Positions 35,389-45,243 of a stretch of DNA of 64,000 nt are shown here, piece by piece (the first letter of the stretch is position 1; each line of letters begins with the position of its first letter). Source of the stretch: Ceratopteris richardii (taxonomy: Eukaryota > Streptophyta > Polypodiopsida > Polypodiales > Pteridaceae); assembly GCA_020310875.1 (NCBI GenBank), contig CM035413.1, forward strand, positions 181,976,085 through 182,040,084, written 5' to 3'. The notes beneath the pieces were generated by a model, which saw nothing but the letters and a program-made list of their open reading frames with translations, ran no database searches and was not told the origin of the DNA. A program made the translations under genes and the position numbers.

Positions 35389-36015
35389 ATCCAATTACCA
35401 TGAAATTTTATATCACAAAGTACACTTATATATCGATCCAATGCACTTTAAAACTCTAAAAAAGGTTGTGTAGAGCTGGAGATATGAGCTTCTGAAGTTA
35501 CTTCTCTAAGAGTGAGTATAGCAGAGAACAAAACAGAGAAGTAGAGACTGAAGAATGTATAGATTCACATATGATTACAACCACATTGGCAATGAATATT
35601 TGCACAATGGGAGTAGAATGATAGAGCTATGGAGTAAGCTCTTCAATCTCTACAAAATGACATGAAGTGGGCATGTACAAGGCTCGCTAATCACCACTTC
35701 CTTCTTGCTCTTTTTATAGCTACTTTTGGAGGGAGTTTTGAATTCACAATCGAATGGCTCCACCTAAAAGTGATCCCCAAAGTTAGGAAATATTCCCTCA
35801 GCTCACTAATTCATCGTTTTAGGTAGTTAGAGCCACGAGTTTGCTTTTCACATCATGGATGAGGGAATCAATTCTTTTTCTTTTTTCTTTTTCACAATTG
35901 CAAGAGATAAAATGTACTCTTTTACAAAAGGTGTTCACATGACTACACATATGACTACAAATGAACATAAATCAAATAATATCAAGCATGTAGGCTTGGG
36001 TAAAATGCACCAACA
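35389..36015 (-). repeat. 5' LTR of copia C, second part (right of the D insertion)
   Basis: It matches 6875-7495 and ends GCACCAACA at 36015, the outer edge of copia C. The remaining sequence to the right does not match the C internal region. Confidence 0.85.
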
Positions 36016-36270
36016 CATACTTGGATGATTAGCATAATGCTCATGAAACCTTATATGATCAATCCCTTGTAAAATCAAGTACATTTACATTTGTAAAAGT
36101 TAGAAAACATCAAATTTTGAATCATTTGGTAGTTGAGTAATGAGAGAATTTATCCTATACTTTAGGATTCACTTTTAAGTGAACTTTTGAATTTGAATTC
36201 AAAAGGTTGGCTCCAAGTTCAACTATAAAAGGAGGATCAAAAGACCCACATGACATCTCAACTTCATGAG
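36016..36270. other. Unassigned sequence between copia C and copia F
   Basis: No coding similarity. It has a plus-strand TATA-like CTATAAAAGG near 36223 and may be a fragment of another LTR. RNase H homology of F stops abruptly at about 36271. Confidence 0.3.
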
Positions 36271-39200
36271 ATCGACCTCTATATTCTATTTCAATTGAAG
36301 ATAAGGCAATTGTTTTGGCTTCTTGGAACTCCATGACACCAATTTTGAGCCTACAAATGCTAAATATCCAAATGTACTTCTTTTATCAACCTTTTCTCCT
36401 GCCCAATCTACATCTGAATAGATTTGATATTAAAATCTTAAGAGTAAGGATAATAGATACCTTCCTTAAGTGTTCCTTTGAGGTATTTGAGTACTCTCTT
36501 TGCTGCATCCATGTGTTGCCTTCTAGGTGACTGCATGAACTGACTAAGCACGCCCACACTCTATGTTATGTTTGATCTTGTAAGAGTAGCATATATTAAG
36601 CTAGCAGCTAAGCTTTCATACTCTTTACGATCATCAATGTGCTCACCTTCATAAACACTTAGTTTATGGTTCAAGTCCAAAGGTGTACTTGCAAGCTTTG
36701 TGTTCTCAATTCTAAACTTGAGAAGTAGGTCCTCAATGTATCTTCTTTGAGTTAAATACATCCCTTCATCTGTATAGATCACTTGCATACCTAGGAAATA
36801 TGTGAGATTACCTAGGTCACTAACTTTGAACTCCTCTTGCATGTGTCTCTTTATCCTTTGAATGCCATTCAGATCATCACCTATCAGAATAATATCATCT
36901 ACATATACACATAGATAGATAAACTCATTGTGATCAATTTTGATGAATAGTTAAGAATCTGAGTTGCTAGGTTTGAACCCTTGATCTTGAAGGTATGTAA
37001 CCAACCTGTAATTCAAAGCTCTAGGACCTTGTTTTAATCCATATAATTCTCTCTTAAGTCTACAAACATAAGATGTATGGTTAGGGTTTTCAAAACCTGG
37101 TGGTTGTGACATGTATACCTCTTCATATCCAACCATTTAAGAATGCATTTTTCACATCAAGTTGGAGGATTTTCCAATTTCTTGCAGCATCTACACTGTC
37201 AATGTTCTGATTGTAGTCATCTTTGCAATTGGCGAGAATGTTCCCTAATAGTCTATACCATGAGTTTGCGAGCATCGTTTGGTAACTAATCTTGCCTTGT
37301 ACCTAAAACCTGATCCATCTGAGTTTCTTTTAACTTTATATACCCATATGCAACCAATTACCTTTTGATTGGGTGACACTAGAACCAAATCCAAAATTTC
37401 CATCTCTTTTAATGCATTTATTTCTTCTTTCATGACCTTTTTCCCAATTAGGGTTTTCCTTTGCCTCTTTATAGGTCGAAGGTTCCTCTGAAATTGAGTC
37501 CTCTACCAAGTAGATTGGATGATTTGTAATAAATGTGGAATCATATCCATACCTTTTTTATTGTCTCTTCTCCCTTGTTTCCTCTCTAGGTGCTTGCTTG
37601 GAGCATTCTCCACACTCTTGCATCTTTGCTTTTCCTCTTGAACTCCATAGCTTGTAATTCTTTTCCTTTTCATCTTGGTCATCATCTGTATCACTTCTTG
37701 ATTCCTGGATGTGTGTTTCATGCTTACTTCCTAATTGATAAGAATCATCATACTAAGACCTATGTTCTTCAAACAAAACATCCCTACCTGTAGTGAATTT
37801 CTTGGTTGAAGGATTATAGAACATATAACCCATCTGAGTTCAATCATACCCAATAAACACTACCTTTGTTTCTCTTTCATCTAGATTACCTCTTATTTAT
37901 GATGGAACATGAACATAAGCTAAACAACCAAACACCTTGCAATGTCCAAGACTAGGTTTTCTTCCATACCATGCTTCATAAGGAGTCACACCTTGAAGTG
38001 ATTTGGATGGTATTCTATTAACAAGGTACACAGTAGTTGAAATAGCATTTTCCCATAGATAATGAGGCAACCTCTTCTCTTCAAGCATTGTTTTAGTTGA
38101 TCCAACCAATGACTTGTTTCTTCTCTATGCAATTCCATTCAATTGAGGAGAGTACTTGGTAGTCACTTCCCTTTTGAACCTTTATCTTGCAAGAACTCAT
38201 CAAAGTGTTCGGAGAAGTAACCTCCCCCTCCATCAGATTTGAGCTTCTTGAGTGATCTACCTATATGGTTCTCCACATGTGTTACATACTTCTTGAAGCA
38301 ATCAAACACTTCATTCTTACTTGATAAAGCACATAATAGTCATCTAATATGGTCATCAATAAATGAGACATGATACCTTGATCCTACCAATGAAGCTTGT
38401 TGGCTTGGCCCCCATACATCTGTATGTACTAGGTCCTTGAAGCAATCAAACACTTTGTTCTTACTTGATAAAACACATAATAGTCCATCTACTATGGTCA
38501 TCAATAAATGAGACATAATACCTTGATCCTACCAATGAAGATTGTTGGCTTCGCCCCCATACATTTGTATGTACTAGGTCCAATAAGTTGTTGTGGATGT
38601 AGCTTTTGTGGTTGAATGGTTGTCTTTGTGTGTTCCCAATCTGGCATGCATCACATATGTGGATCATGTGTTGCTTTGATATGTTAGGCAATCCAAGAAC
38701 ACTTTGATCCCTGAATATATCCTGTAAGGTTCTTTTATTCACATGAGCTAGCCTCTTATGCCACACTTCAAGCTAACTTAGGGTTTGAGACCCAAAGTTG
38801 AATAGAGCTATGTTTTTGGTTTCTCCTACCTCTGGCTATCTTCTTGGAGTCTTGACATGGATCTTCCTCAAAAGCTCCGTGTTGGGTGACCTAACTTGCA
38901 AGCCTTTCTCAACTATTTGGCCTACACTTGTTAGGTTTTCTATAATAGTGGAACATAGAGTACCTTGCTCATAATATTTTTCCTACTATTGGAAGCTTCA
39001 ACATTACCAATCTTCTCCACACTATGCTTTGTGTCATCCCCTATTTGAAATTCATGTCCATGCTTTGGACTTTCCAAATCAGATATGAGAGCTATGTTGC
39101 CTACAACATGATTTGAACATCTTGAATCTATATAGAATAAATGATCACTTTCTTTACCTTCCTTGTAGCTTAGATTCATCAAGAGCAATGAATCTTCATG

Positions 39201-39500
39201 TTTTTTATCTTCAAAAAAATTGTTGTAGTCCCTTTTGTTATGGCTTCTATTGTTATTGTTGAAGTTCTGTACACCTCTACCTGTTTTGTCGCCATATCCA
39301 CCTCTTCCACTTCTTTTCTGGGTCGTCCCATTGAGCCAACAATTCTAAGTGGTGTGGTTGGTCTTATCACATATGGCCCAAGGTTGAACATTCTAGCCTT
39401 TGGTATTTTCATGCTTTGGTCCTTTCTTCTTCCCTTTCCACTTGTTGTTGCCTCCAAAGTTGGATTGGGAAGTCTCCTCTTCATCTTCTTCCTTCTTCTT
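36271..39500 (-). pseudogene. Copia F: heavily decayed gag-pol remnant
   Basis: Minus-strand pieces appear in copia order but in many frames. Gag C-terminus is at 39484-39179, protease FYIDSRCSNHVVGN at 39188-38940, and HHCC finger HKRLAHVNKRT...ICDACQ at 38766-38461. Integrase is at 38109-37897 and further left, RT linker and first motifs at 37721-37245. RT with GLKQGPRAL is at 37136-36951, RT end SDLGNLTYFLGMQ at 36842-36561, and RNase H traces reach 36271. The protease DSG reads DSR and many stops intervene. The gag N-terminus and both LTRs are missing. Confidence 0.82.
38292..38581. repeat. 144-bp tandem duplication in the copia F integrase region
   Basis: Two copies, 38292-38435 and 38436 to about 38581, begin CTTGAAGCAATCAAACACTT and end near ATGTACTAGGTCC. 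They differ at several positions, so the duplication is not recent. It duplicates the integrase segment after the HHCC finger. Confidence 0.85.
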
Positions 39501-39511
39501 GCCTTTCAGTA

Positions 39512-40150
39512 TTATCTACATATAGAGCACTTTAATGTTTCAAAATTGAATGGTAATGCCTTGTATGTTGATATAGGTGATTCAAATCACATGACCAATC
39601 ATGCAGAATGGTTTAGTAGTTTGCAGAAATTATCAGTTCCTAGATATGTTGAAACAGGTGATGACACATCATACCCTATCAAGCATATAGGAAACATAGC
39701 ACTATCTATGAAGGATGGGAAGGTAAAACATCTTGCTAATGTTCCAAATATAATAAACAACCTAGTTTCTGTTGGACAAATGGTTGACCAGGGATTACAA
39801 GTAAGGTTCAATGTTGATGGCTTATATGTAGAAGAGTACAAACAAGATGGACGAATGATTGCCAATGGAAACAAAGTGGGTAGGATGTTCACCTTAAATG
39901 TGAAAATTCCTGAAATGAATGCATTTATGTTTGCAAAAGGTGCAGGAGTTATTGCTGATATAGAGCTCTAGCACAAACGAATTGGACATGCAAACCTGCA
40001 GAAGCTAAAATTGATGCAATCCAAGGAGATTGTCAATGGACTAGCAAATTTCAAAGTTTCAGAGATGCAAAAGGTATCTGAAACATGTCAATTTGGTAAA
40101 GAGTTAAGATCATCATTTTCACATGACAAGCATTGTTGCTCTAGCACAAT
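39512..40150 (+). pseudogene. Copia G: gag-protease/pre-integrase fragment
   Basis: The plus-strand translation contains a copia protease remnant (VDIGDSNHMTNHAEWF, where the usual DSGA reads DIGD). A long LANVPNIINNLVSVGQMVDQGLQVRF stretch follows (VSVGQ region), then the HHCC start HKRIGHANLQKLKL and CQFGK. A TAG near 39969 replaces the Trp before HKR. It abuts copia F head to head on its left, and its right is cut by the LTR of gypsy H at about 40151. It belongs to a different copia lineage from C-F. Confidence 0.78.
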
Positions 40151-40584
40151 GGTGAGAACCACGTTAAGAAGCTTCACCTCCTTAATTGTCAATCAGCGGA
40201 AGAGATAGGAGTGATATGAAGATCGTGAATGTGAGATGAAGTGAGAGTGAAGGTGAGAAGCATAGAAATGCACACACACATACACACACACTACGAAAAG
40301 ACAAGCAAGACACAATGGAAGGTGAGAAATCAACTCTATTACTCAAGAACACTATTACAAGCTCAAAAGAACTCTAACCTCAAACAAGCTAACCTCAAAA
40401 ATGGAGCGTGAAATTAAGAAAAGGGTTTTTCTATGTTACATATGTTACAATAGTGATAAGAATCACTGTTGGAGGTTTTTCAAAAGTATTTTTAGAACAT
40501 GATTCTTTGAAAAAAGATTCCACTAGCTTCCTGCTCCGTATTTACATGCTTCCGCGTCTTCTATGCCTCTGGCTGCTTCCAACA
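40151..40584 (-). repeat. 3' LTR of gypsy element H
   Basis: It resembles the G2 LTR in the same order: CACCTCC near the left end, a CA-rich run, AAGACA/AATGGA and an ACAAGCTCAAA block. Its right end, TTCCAACA, abuts the polypurine complement CCCCCCTCCCTCTCGC (40585-40600). The left edge (TGGTGAGAAC) is inferred from the break in copia G. Confidence 0.7.
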
Positions 40585-42320
40585 CCCCCCTCCCTCTCGC
40601 TTCTGTCGTCCCTGATAGAACCTTGTTGTGAGGTCTGCCGGATATAGTTCTGTAGGAGGTCTTGAGCGAGGGTGTGCTCGGAGATACGAATGCCTCGGGC
40701 CAGATCGGCCTCGAGTTTCTCCCATCTATTGGTTGCGGTTCATCTGATGGTGGGAGGTTATAGTGTGTGGAATAGACCATTCGTTCACAGGCAAATAAGT
40801 GTAATAAATGTGTAGGTCTGCTTATGAATACCTCTGAATGGTATTCCCAAAAGCCGGTTGTGAACATCTCTTCGAACGTCTGCTTGTAGCATGCCGGTAG
40901 GTACTTTATTCTGCAATGCCAGGCATAACACACCCGTAGCGATGGCGTTGTACTCATATCATATACTAGATCGAAATTGCCATGCTCAAAGCCCGGGGTG
41001 TTTACATGAGGTGCCTTGACGCGTCTGAAGACTTTAAAAATCATTTGCATCATGTCAAAGATTTTGACAGTCATGTGCGCTGCTATATCATCCATATGCT
41101 TTAGTCTAGGGAGCCAGTGGCGAATTGTAGCCATCATGTAGCCAACAGTTGGTAACTCGATGGGTGGCTTAAAATAGGGGTAATTCAACCAATCCTGGCA
41201 CTGCTTATTGTTTTGTACCTTAATAGCAAAGGCAGTCCAGGAGCGGCGTCGTGGTACTGGTCCCCAACATGGGTTGTACTTTAAGTGCAAAGGTGCCTTT
41301 ACCCATGTACTCATCATTTCTAGATATTTCTATAGTAAATCTTTTCGCCACTCTGGTTGATAGATCTCTCCTTGTTGCGCATCGATTGGTAGATCGGCCT
41401 CCTCGAATTGAGTTGCATGCGATGGTTTCTTACCTGTCTCTTTCTCAATGGCTAACTGGTATTCAGCCATTAACATAAAATACGGTTTATACTGTAGCTC
41501 ATGCCCAGATATGTATCGTCGCGGGGCCAAATGAGCAAAGAATGGAGACTGTAAAATTCTTTCTTCTATCATCGCCATGGCATGTAATTGTGCCTCTACT
41601 CTAGCTGAATGTGTTGTTCCAAGTTCCTCAATAGTCTTCATCCACGCGGGGGTCGGGAGTTCGTAAGTCATCTGGCCTTCGGCCGTGATGCGTCCGCCTG
41701 GGATGGGTTGTGGCTCGTATGCCTCTTCAAACGTTTCCTCCACCGGGATGGTGACAGTTTCTTCCTCAGCTGGAAGCTCAGGTGGGGAATCTGGCCTTGG
41801 TGATGCTTCATATACTACAATCCTTGATTCAAGGTTCGATACCTGGGCCCGTAATTCGTTGAGTTCCTCTAAGATGTCGGGAGAGGGGTCCACAGGTGCT
41901 GGTATGTCTTGGTGTGCTGGTTCTCGTAACTGGAGTAATTTGTGATCTTCTTTGAGTTTTTTTAACTCCTCGTTCATGCGGTCGTATTCATCTAGCAATC
42001 TTACATGATCTTCTAGCAGCATCCTCATGGAGTCTGAGGGAATGGCTTTGAACCGACTAGGACTGAGTGGTTGGTCTGGATGGTCTAGGGCTGCTTCTAA
42101 GTTTTCTCGGTTCTGATCCTGTAAGCGCTGGTTTTCTTCCTTGGCGGCTGCTAGGTGTCTTCGTAGTAAGCCCATATTTCGTGTTAGCGTTGCATTGCGG
42201 ACTGTCTGGGCTCTTAATAAGTTATCCAGGTCAGCAGTGGCTTCCTTGGTCTTTTCTTCGCTTTCTAGTTCCAATTTGTGATATGCCTCGTGTAATTCCT
42301 GGTATCGGGTGTTCAGAGAG
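40585..42320 (-). pseudogene. ORF B of gypsy H, 3' part (coiled coil and WLNYP domain)
   Basis: The minus-strand sequence matches ORF B of G2. It has the coiled-coil signature RNMGLLRRHLAAAKEEN, a Pro/Glu-rich spacer, LAPRRYISGHELQYKPYF, then the C-terminal domain with QPEWRKDLL, RRR, WLNYP, DMSTTPS and TTGFWEYHSEVF. One in-frame TAG at 41330-41332 interrupts it just after WRKDLL. At 42316-42320 the frame is cut by G2 within the coiled coil; the N-terminal part resumes at 63231. The conserved domain is otherwise well preserved. Confidence 0.85.
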
Positions 42321-42898
42321 TGTAGCTCAGCGATGAGTAACACCTCCTTTAATGTCAATCCGGGGAGACGTGAGGATGGTATGAAGACCACGAGCAAGTG
42401 GAAGCACAAGTGCATGAGTGAGAAGCACACAAGCATGCACACACATACACGCACACGCACACACACGGCAAGAACAAAGAGAGTAAGACAATGGAATCAC
42501 TTCTATTGCAACAAAGTTCTCATACAAGCTCAAACTACAAGAAGCTAGCCCAAAAATGAGCTCTCTAGCTCTATTTATAGTTTTTGACTAGCTTTGGCCT
42601 TGTCCAGACCTAGTGTCCGGCCTAGTTAAAAATTAGGTTCCAGGGCTTATTTGAGGGTTCAAACGAGATCTAAAAATTATGAAAATTGGCAGGCAACTAC
42701 TTCTAAGGCTCCCGAAGCTCGAGGACTCCTCGGCTTGTACAAAATGGAGCTACAAAAAGGTGAAATGATATTTACAAGGGTTTTTAGTGATGAGAATCAC
42801 TTAAAAATGATGTAAGGGTTTTGAAAAAAATGAAGGGTTGCCTTAGTGCTAGATCTGCATGTGTGTCTGTACTTGCTTCTTCCCGTATACTGTCAACA
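42321..42898 (-). repeat. 3' LTR of G2 (left copy)
   Basis: Termini on the plus strand are TGTAGCTC...CTGTCAACA. It contains a CACACA/CACGCA run near 42435-42467. It pairs with 62653-63230. Confidence 0.94.
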
Positions 42899-42912
42899 CT
42901 CTCCCCCCCCTA
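42899..42912 (-). promoter_or_regulatory. Polypurine tract of G2
   Basis: On the minus strand CTAGGGGGGGGAGAG directly precedes the LTR start TGTTGACAG. The stop codon of ORF B lies in its first bases. Confidence 0.88.
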
Positions 42913-45243
42913 GCGTCTCTCGCCTCTGACAGACCTTTGATCTGCGGGTTGATCAATATAGTTCTGGAGAATGTCAGCTCCCACATCATGTTCTTTGATT
43001 CGCAGCCCTCGGATCAGGTCTCTCTGCAGGGTATCCCAATTGACTGGGCCCGGTATGTCCGGCTGTGGCGTTGTGTAGAGTTCTGAGTGCATCGTTTGTT
43101 CGCAGGCAAAGAGGTGTAACAAATGGGTGGGCCTTGGCGCGAATACCTCTGAGTGTGCTTCCCAGAACCCCGTGGTGAACATTTCATCGAAAGTTTGCTT
43201 GTAGCAGGCAGGGAGATATCTAATGCGTGCGTGCCATGGATAAGCAACTCGTATGCTCGGGGTGGTGCTCATATCATATAGCAGGTCATAATTACCATTC
43301 ACAAACCCGGGGATCGGAGGTTGAATATGACAGACATTTCGGAAAGTTTTGAGCACAACCTGCATCATATCGAAGATCTTGAGCATCATCTGGGCAGCCA
43401 CATCTGGCATAGGGTGGAGGCGGGGAAGCCAATGTCTGATGGTAGCCATCATGTAGGCTACAGTAGGCGTGCCGTTTGGGGGTGCAATGGCAGGGTAATT
43501 GAGCCATTCTTTGCAATTGGCGTTGTTCTTGACTTTGATGGCAAATGACTTCCATGTCCTTCTCCGTTGCACTGGTCCATAGCAATTGTTATACTTTAAA
43601 TGCATGGGTGCGTGGTCCCATGTCCGTAGCATCTCGGGATAGGTTTCCAATAGCTTTTGCCTCCAGATGGGTTGGTGTATTTTCCCTTTACGCGCCTCCT
43701 CTGGAATGTCCTCAGGTTCAAATTGTGTTGCGAAAGTTGGGTACTTGTTGGTCTTACGTTTGATCTCGGCGTTGTAGTCTGCCAACAGTACAAAGTATGG
43801 CTTATATTGTAATTCTGAGCTGGTTATTAGTCTTCTAGGGGCCAGATGTCTGAAGTAGTCTGATTGAAGTATGGTTTCTTCAATGGTCTTCATGGCCAAC
43901 ATCTGGTAGGAGATACGTTCTTCATGAGTCTGCCCCATTTCTTCTACCTGTTTCATCCATGCCGATGGGGGTTCCTCATAAGTGTCCTGTCCCTCCTCAT
44001 TGATTGTGCCTCCGGGAAAAGGTTGAGGCTCATAGTTCTCTTCAAATGCTTCCTCCACTGGAATAATAACTGCTTCTTCTTCCATGGGTTGCTCAGGTGG
44101 GGAAGGAGGTCGTTCATATTGTAACAACTTGATTTTCAACTCTGCAACCTGTTGCCTTAGCTCAAGTACTTCATTGGTTACTGATAATTCCGGCTCTGGT
44201 GAGGTTGCAGCGTTGGCCATCTCTTTAGGTCCTTGTTGGTGTGGTGCAGGCACTTGGGCTTTCTGTAGTTCTTTGACTTGGTCAGCAAGCTGATCATGAG
44301 CTTCTAAGAGAGTGGCGTAGGTTTCTAATATTTGTTGTATATTCTCTGAGGGGGTGGCTTGGAATTTAGCCGGGTCAATGGGTGCCCCTGGAGTGTTTTC
44401 CATGGCTGCTTCGAGGTTGTCTTGATTTTGCTGCTGTAGTCTTTTGTTTTCTTCTTGGGCAGCCGCTAAATGGCGTCGGAGTAGAGCCATGTTTCGTTGT
44501 AGTCTAGCGTTACGGGCTAGCTGATCTCTAAGTTGTTCTTCTGTTGCCCTACTCTTCTCTGTATGTGTGGACTCGAGCTCCACCTGATATTGTTGGAGGG
44601 TGGTCACCTCCTGCTGTAACTCCGTAGTAGACAACTCCAAGGCAGTGACATGTGCCTGGAGATGGGCTGACAAAGTACATAGTTCTTTATTGTTTTCTTC
44701 TAGTAACCTGTATTCCTGTTTAAGTTGTGCAGCAGCTTCGAGCATGGTGTTGAGTGCAAGACTAAATGAAGTGGGTGCAGGGGTAAAGGTGGAAGATGCA
44801 AGGGGTCGGGAGATGGGAAAGGGAAAAGTGGATGTTGTGCCTACAGTGCTTGGAAATGGCGGCGTGAGTGAAATGATACGTGGTGATGTTGGACTAACAG
44901 TGGTGGTGGGTGATCCTGTGGATGGTGAGATGTCCATGGGATCGGACGTGAGAGTGTGTGATTCGTGCACTGTGAATACAGGAATGGTGGGTGGTGTGAT
45001 AGTGGTGGCAGTGAATGTGGGGGAGTGGGGTTGGGAAAGGGACTTTTTATTATACTTATCCACCTGTTGGAGTATATTTACAAGGTTTGTCCAGAATGAG
45101 GGTTGTGTGACTTGGGTTGAGTGTGAGGCAGTTGCTAGGGGAGTGGTGGATAGGGTTTTAGGTGTGGGTGAATGGAAAAGGATGGGATGAGGTCTGGCTA
45201 TTGGCAAGTGGTTGTCCAAGGGCGGGGAGATGGGAAGGGTGAC
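42910..45243 (-). CDS. ORF B of G2: Pro-rich, coiled-coil, WLNYP-domain protein
   Basis: The frame is open from 45243 (after a TAG at 45246-45244) to TAG at 42910, with no ATG until 44937; the first near-cognate codon is TTG at 45219. Numbering from 45219: Pro/Thr/Ser-rich 1-150, coiled coil ~155-370 with RNMALLRRHLAAAQEEN at 243-259, acidic-Pro spacer, conserved domain ~515-710. The domain has RRR 552-554, WLNYP 572-576, DMSTTPS ~649 and TTGFWE..SEVF ~682-693. It overlaps the end of ORF A by 62-86 bp in another frame (+1), so expression may need a frameshift or internal start. No membrane segment is seen. Homologues lie at 3-2360 and in element H. Function is unknown. Confidence 0.85.
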   Translation of the reverse strand, partial: VTLPISPPLDNHLPIARPHPILFHSPTPKTLSTTPLATASHSTQVTQPSFWTNLVNILQQVDKYNKKSLSQPHSPTFTATTITPPTIPVFTVHESHTLTSDPMDISPSTGSPTTTVSPTSPRIISLTPPFPSTVGTTSTFPFPISRPLASSTFTPAPTSFSLALNTMLEAAAQLKQEYRLLEENNKELCTLSAHLQAHVTALELSTTELQQEVTTLQQYQVELESTHTEKSRATEEQLRDQLARNARLQRNMALLRRHLAAAQEENKRLQQQNQDNLEAAMENTPGAPIDPAKFQATPSENIQQILETYATLLEAHDQLADQVKELQKAQVPAPHQQGPKEMANAATSPEPELSVTNEVLELRQQVAELKIKLLQYERPPSPPEQPMEEEAVIIPVEEAFEENYEPQPFPGGTINEEGQDTYEEPPSAWMKQVEEMGQTHEERISYQMLAMKTIEETILQSDYFRHLAPRRLITSSELQYKPYFVLLADYNAEIKRKTNKYPTFATQFEPEDIPEEARKGKIHQPIWRQKLLETYPEMLRTWDHAPMHLKYNNCYGPVQRRRTWKSFAIKVKNNANCKEWLNYPAIAPPNGTPTVAYMMATIRHWLPRLHPMPDVAAQMMLKIFDMMQVVLKTFRNVCHIQPPIPGFVNGNYDLLYDMSTTPSIRVAYPWHARIRYLPACYKQTFDEMFTTGFWEAHSEVFAPRPTHLLHLFACEQTMHSELYTTPQPDIPGPVNWDTLQRDLIRGLRIKEHDVGADILQNYIDQPADQRSVRGERR

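Noticed and set aside
39198-39971. 257-codon plus-strand frame presented as one protein
   Set aside because: Its first ~100 codons are antisense to copia F gag and only the rest is copia G; the fusion is accidental.
42321-42470. N-terminal signal-peptide-like stretch of the frame at 41330-42466
   Set aside because: That stretch is the G2 LTR read in frame by chance; the real ORF B sequence begins at 42320.
44600-45190. 196-codon plus-strand frame opposite ORF B of G2
   Set aside because: It is a shadow of the Pro/Thr-rich coding strand; no domain or context supports it.
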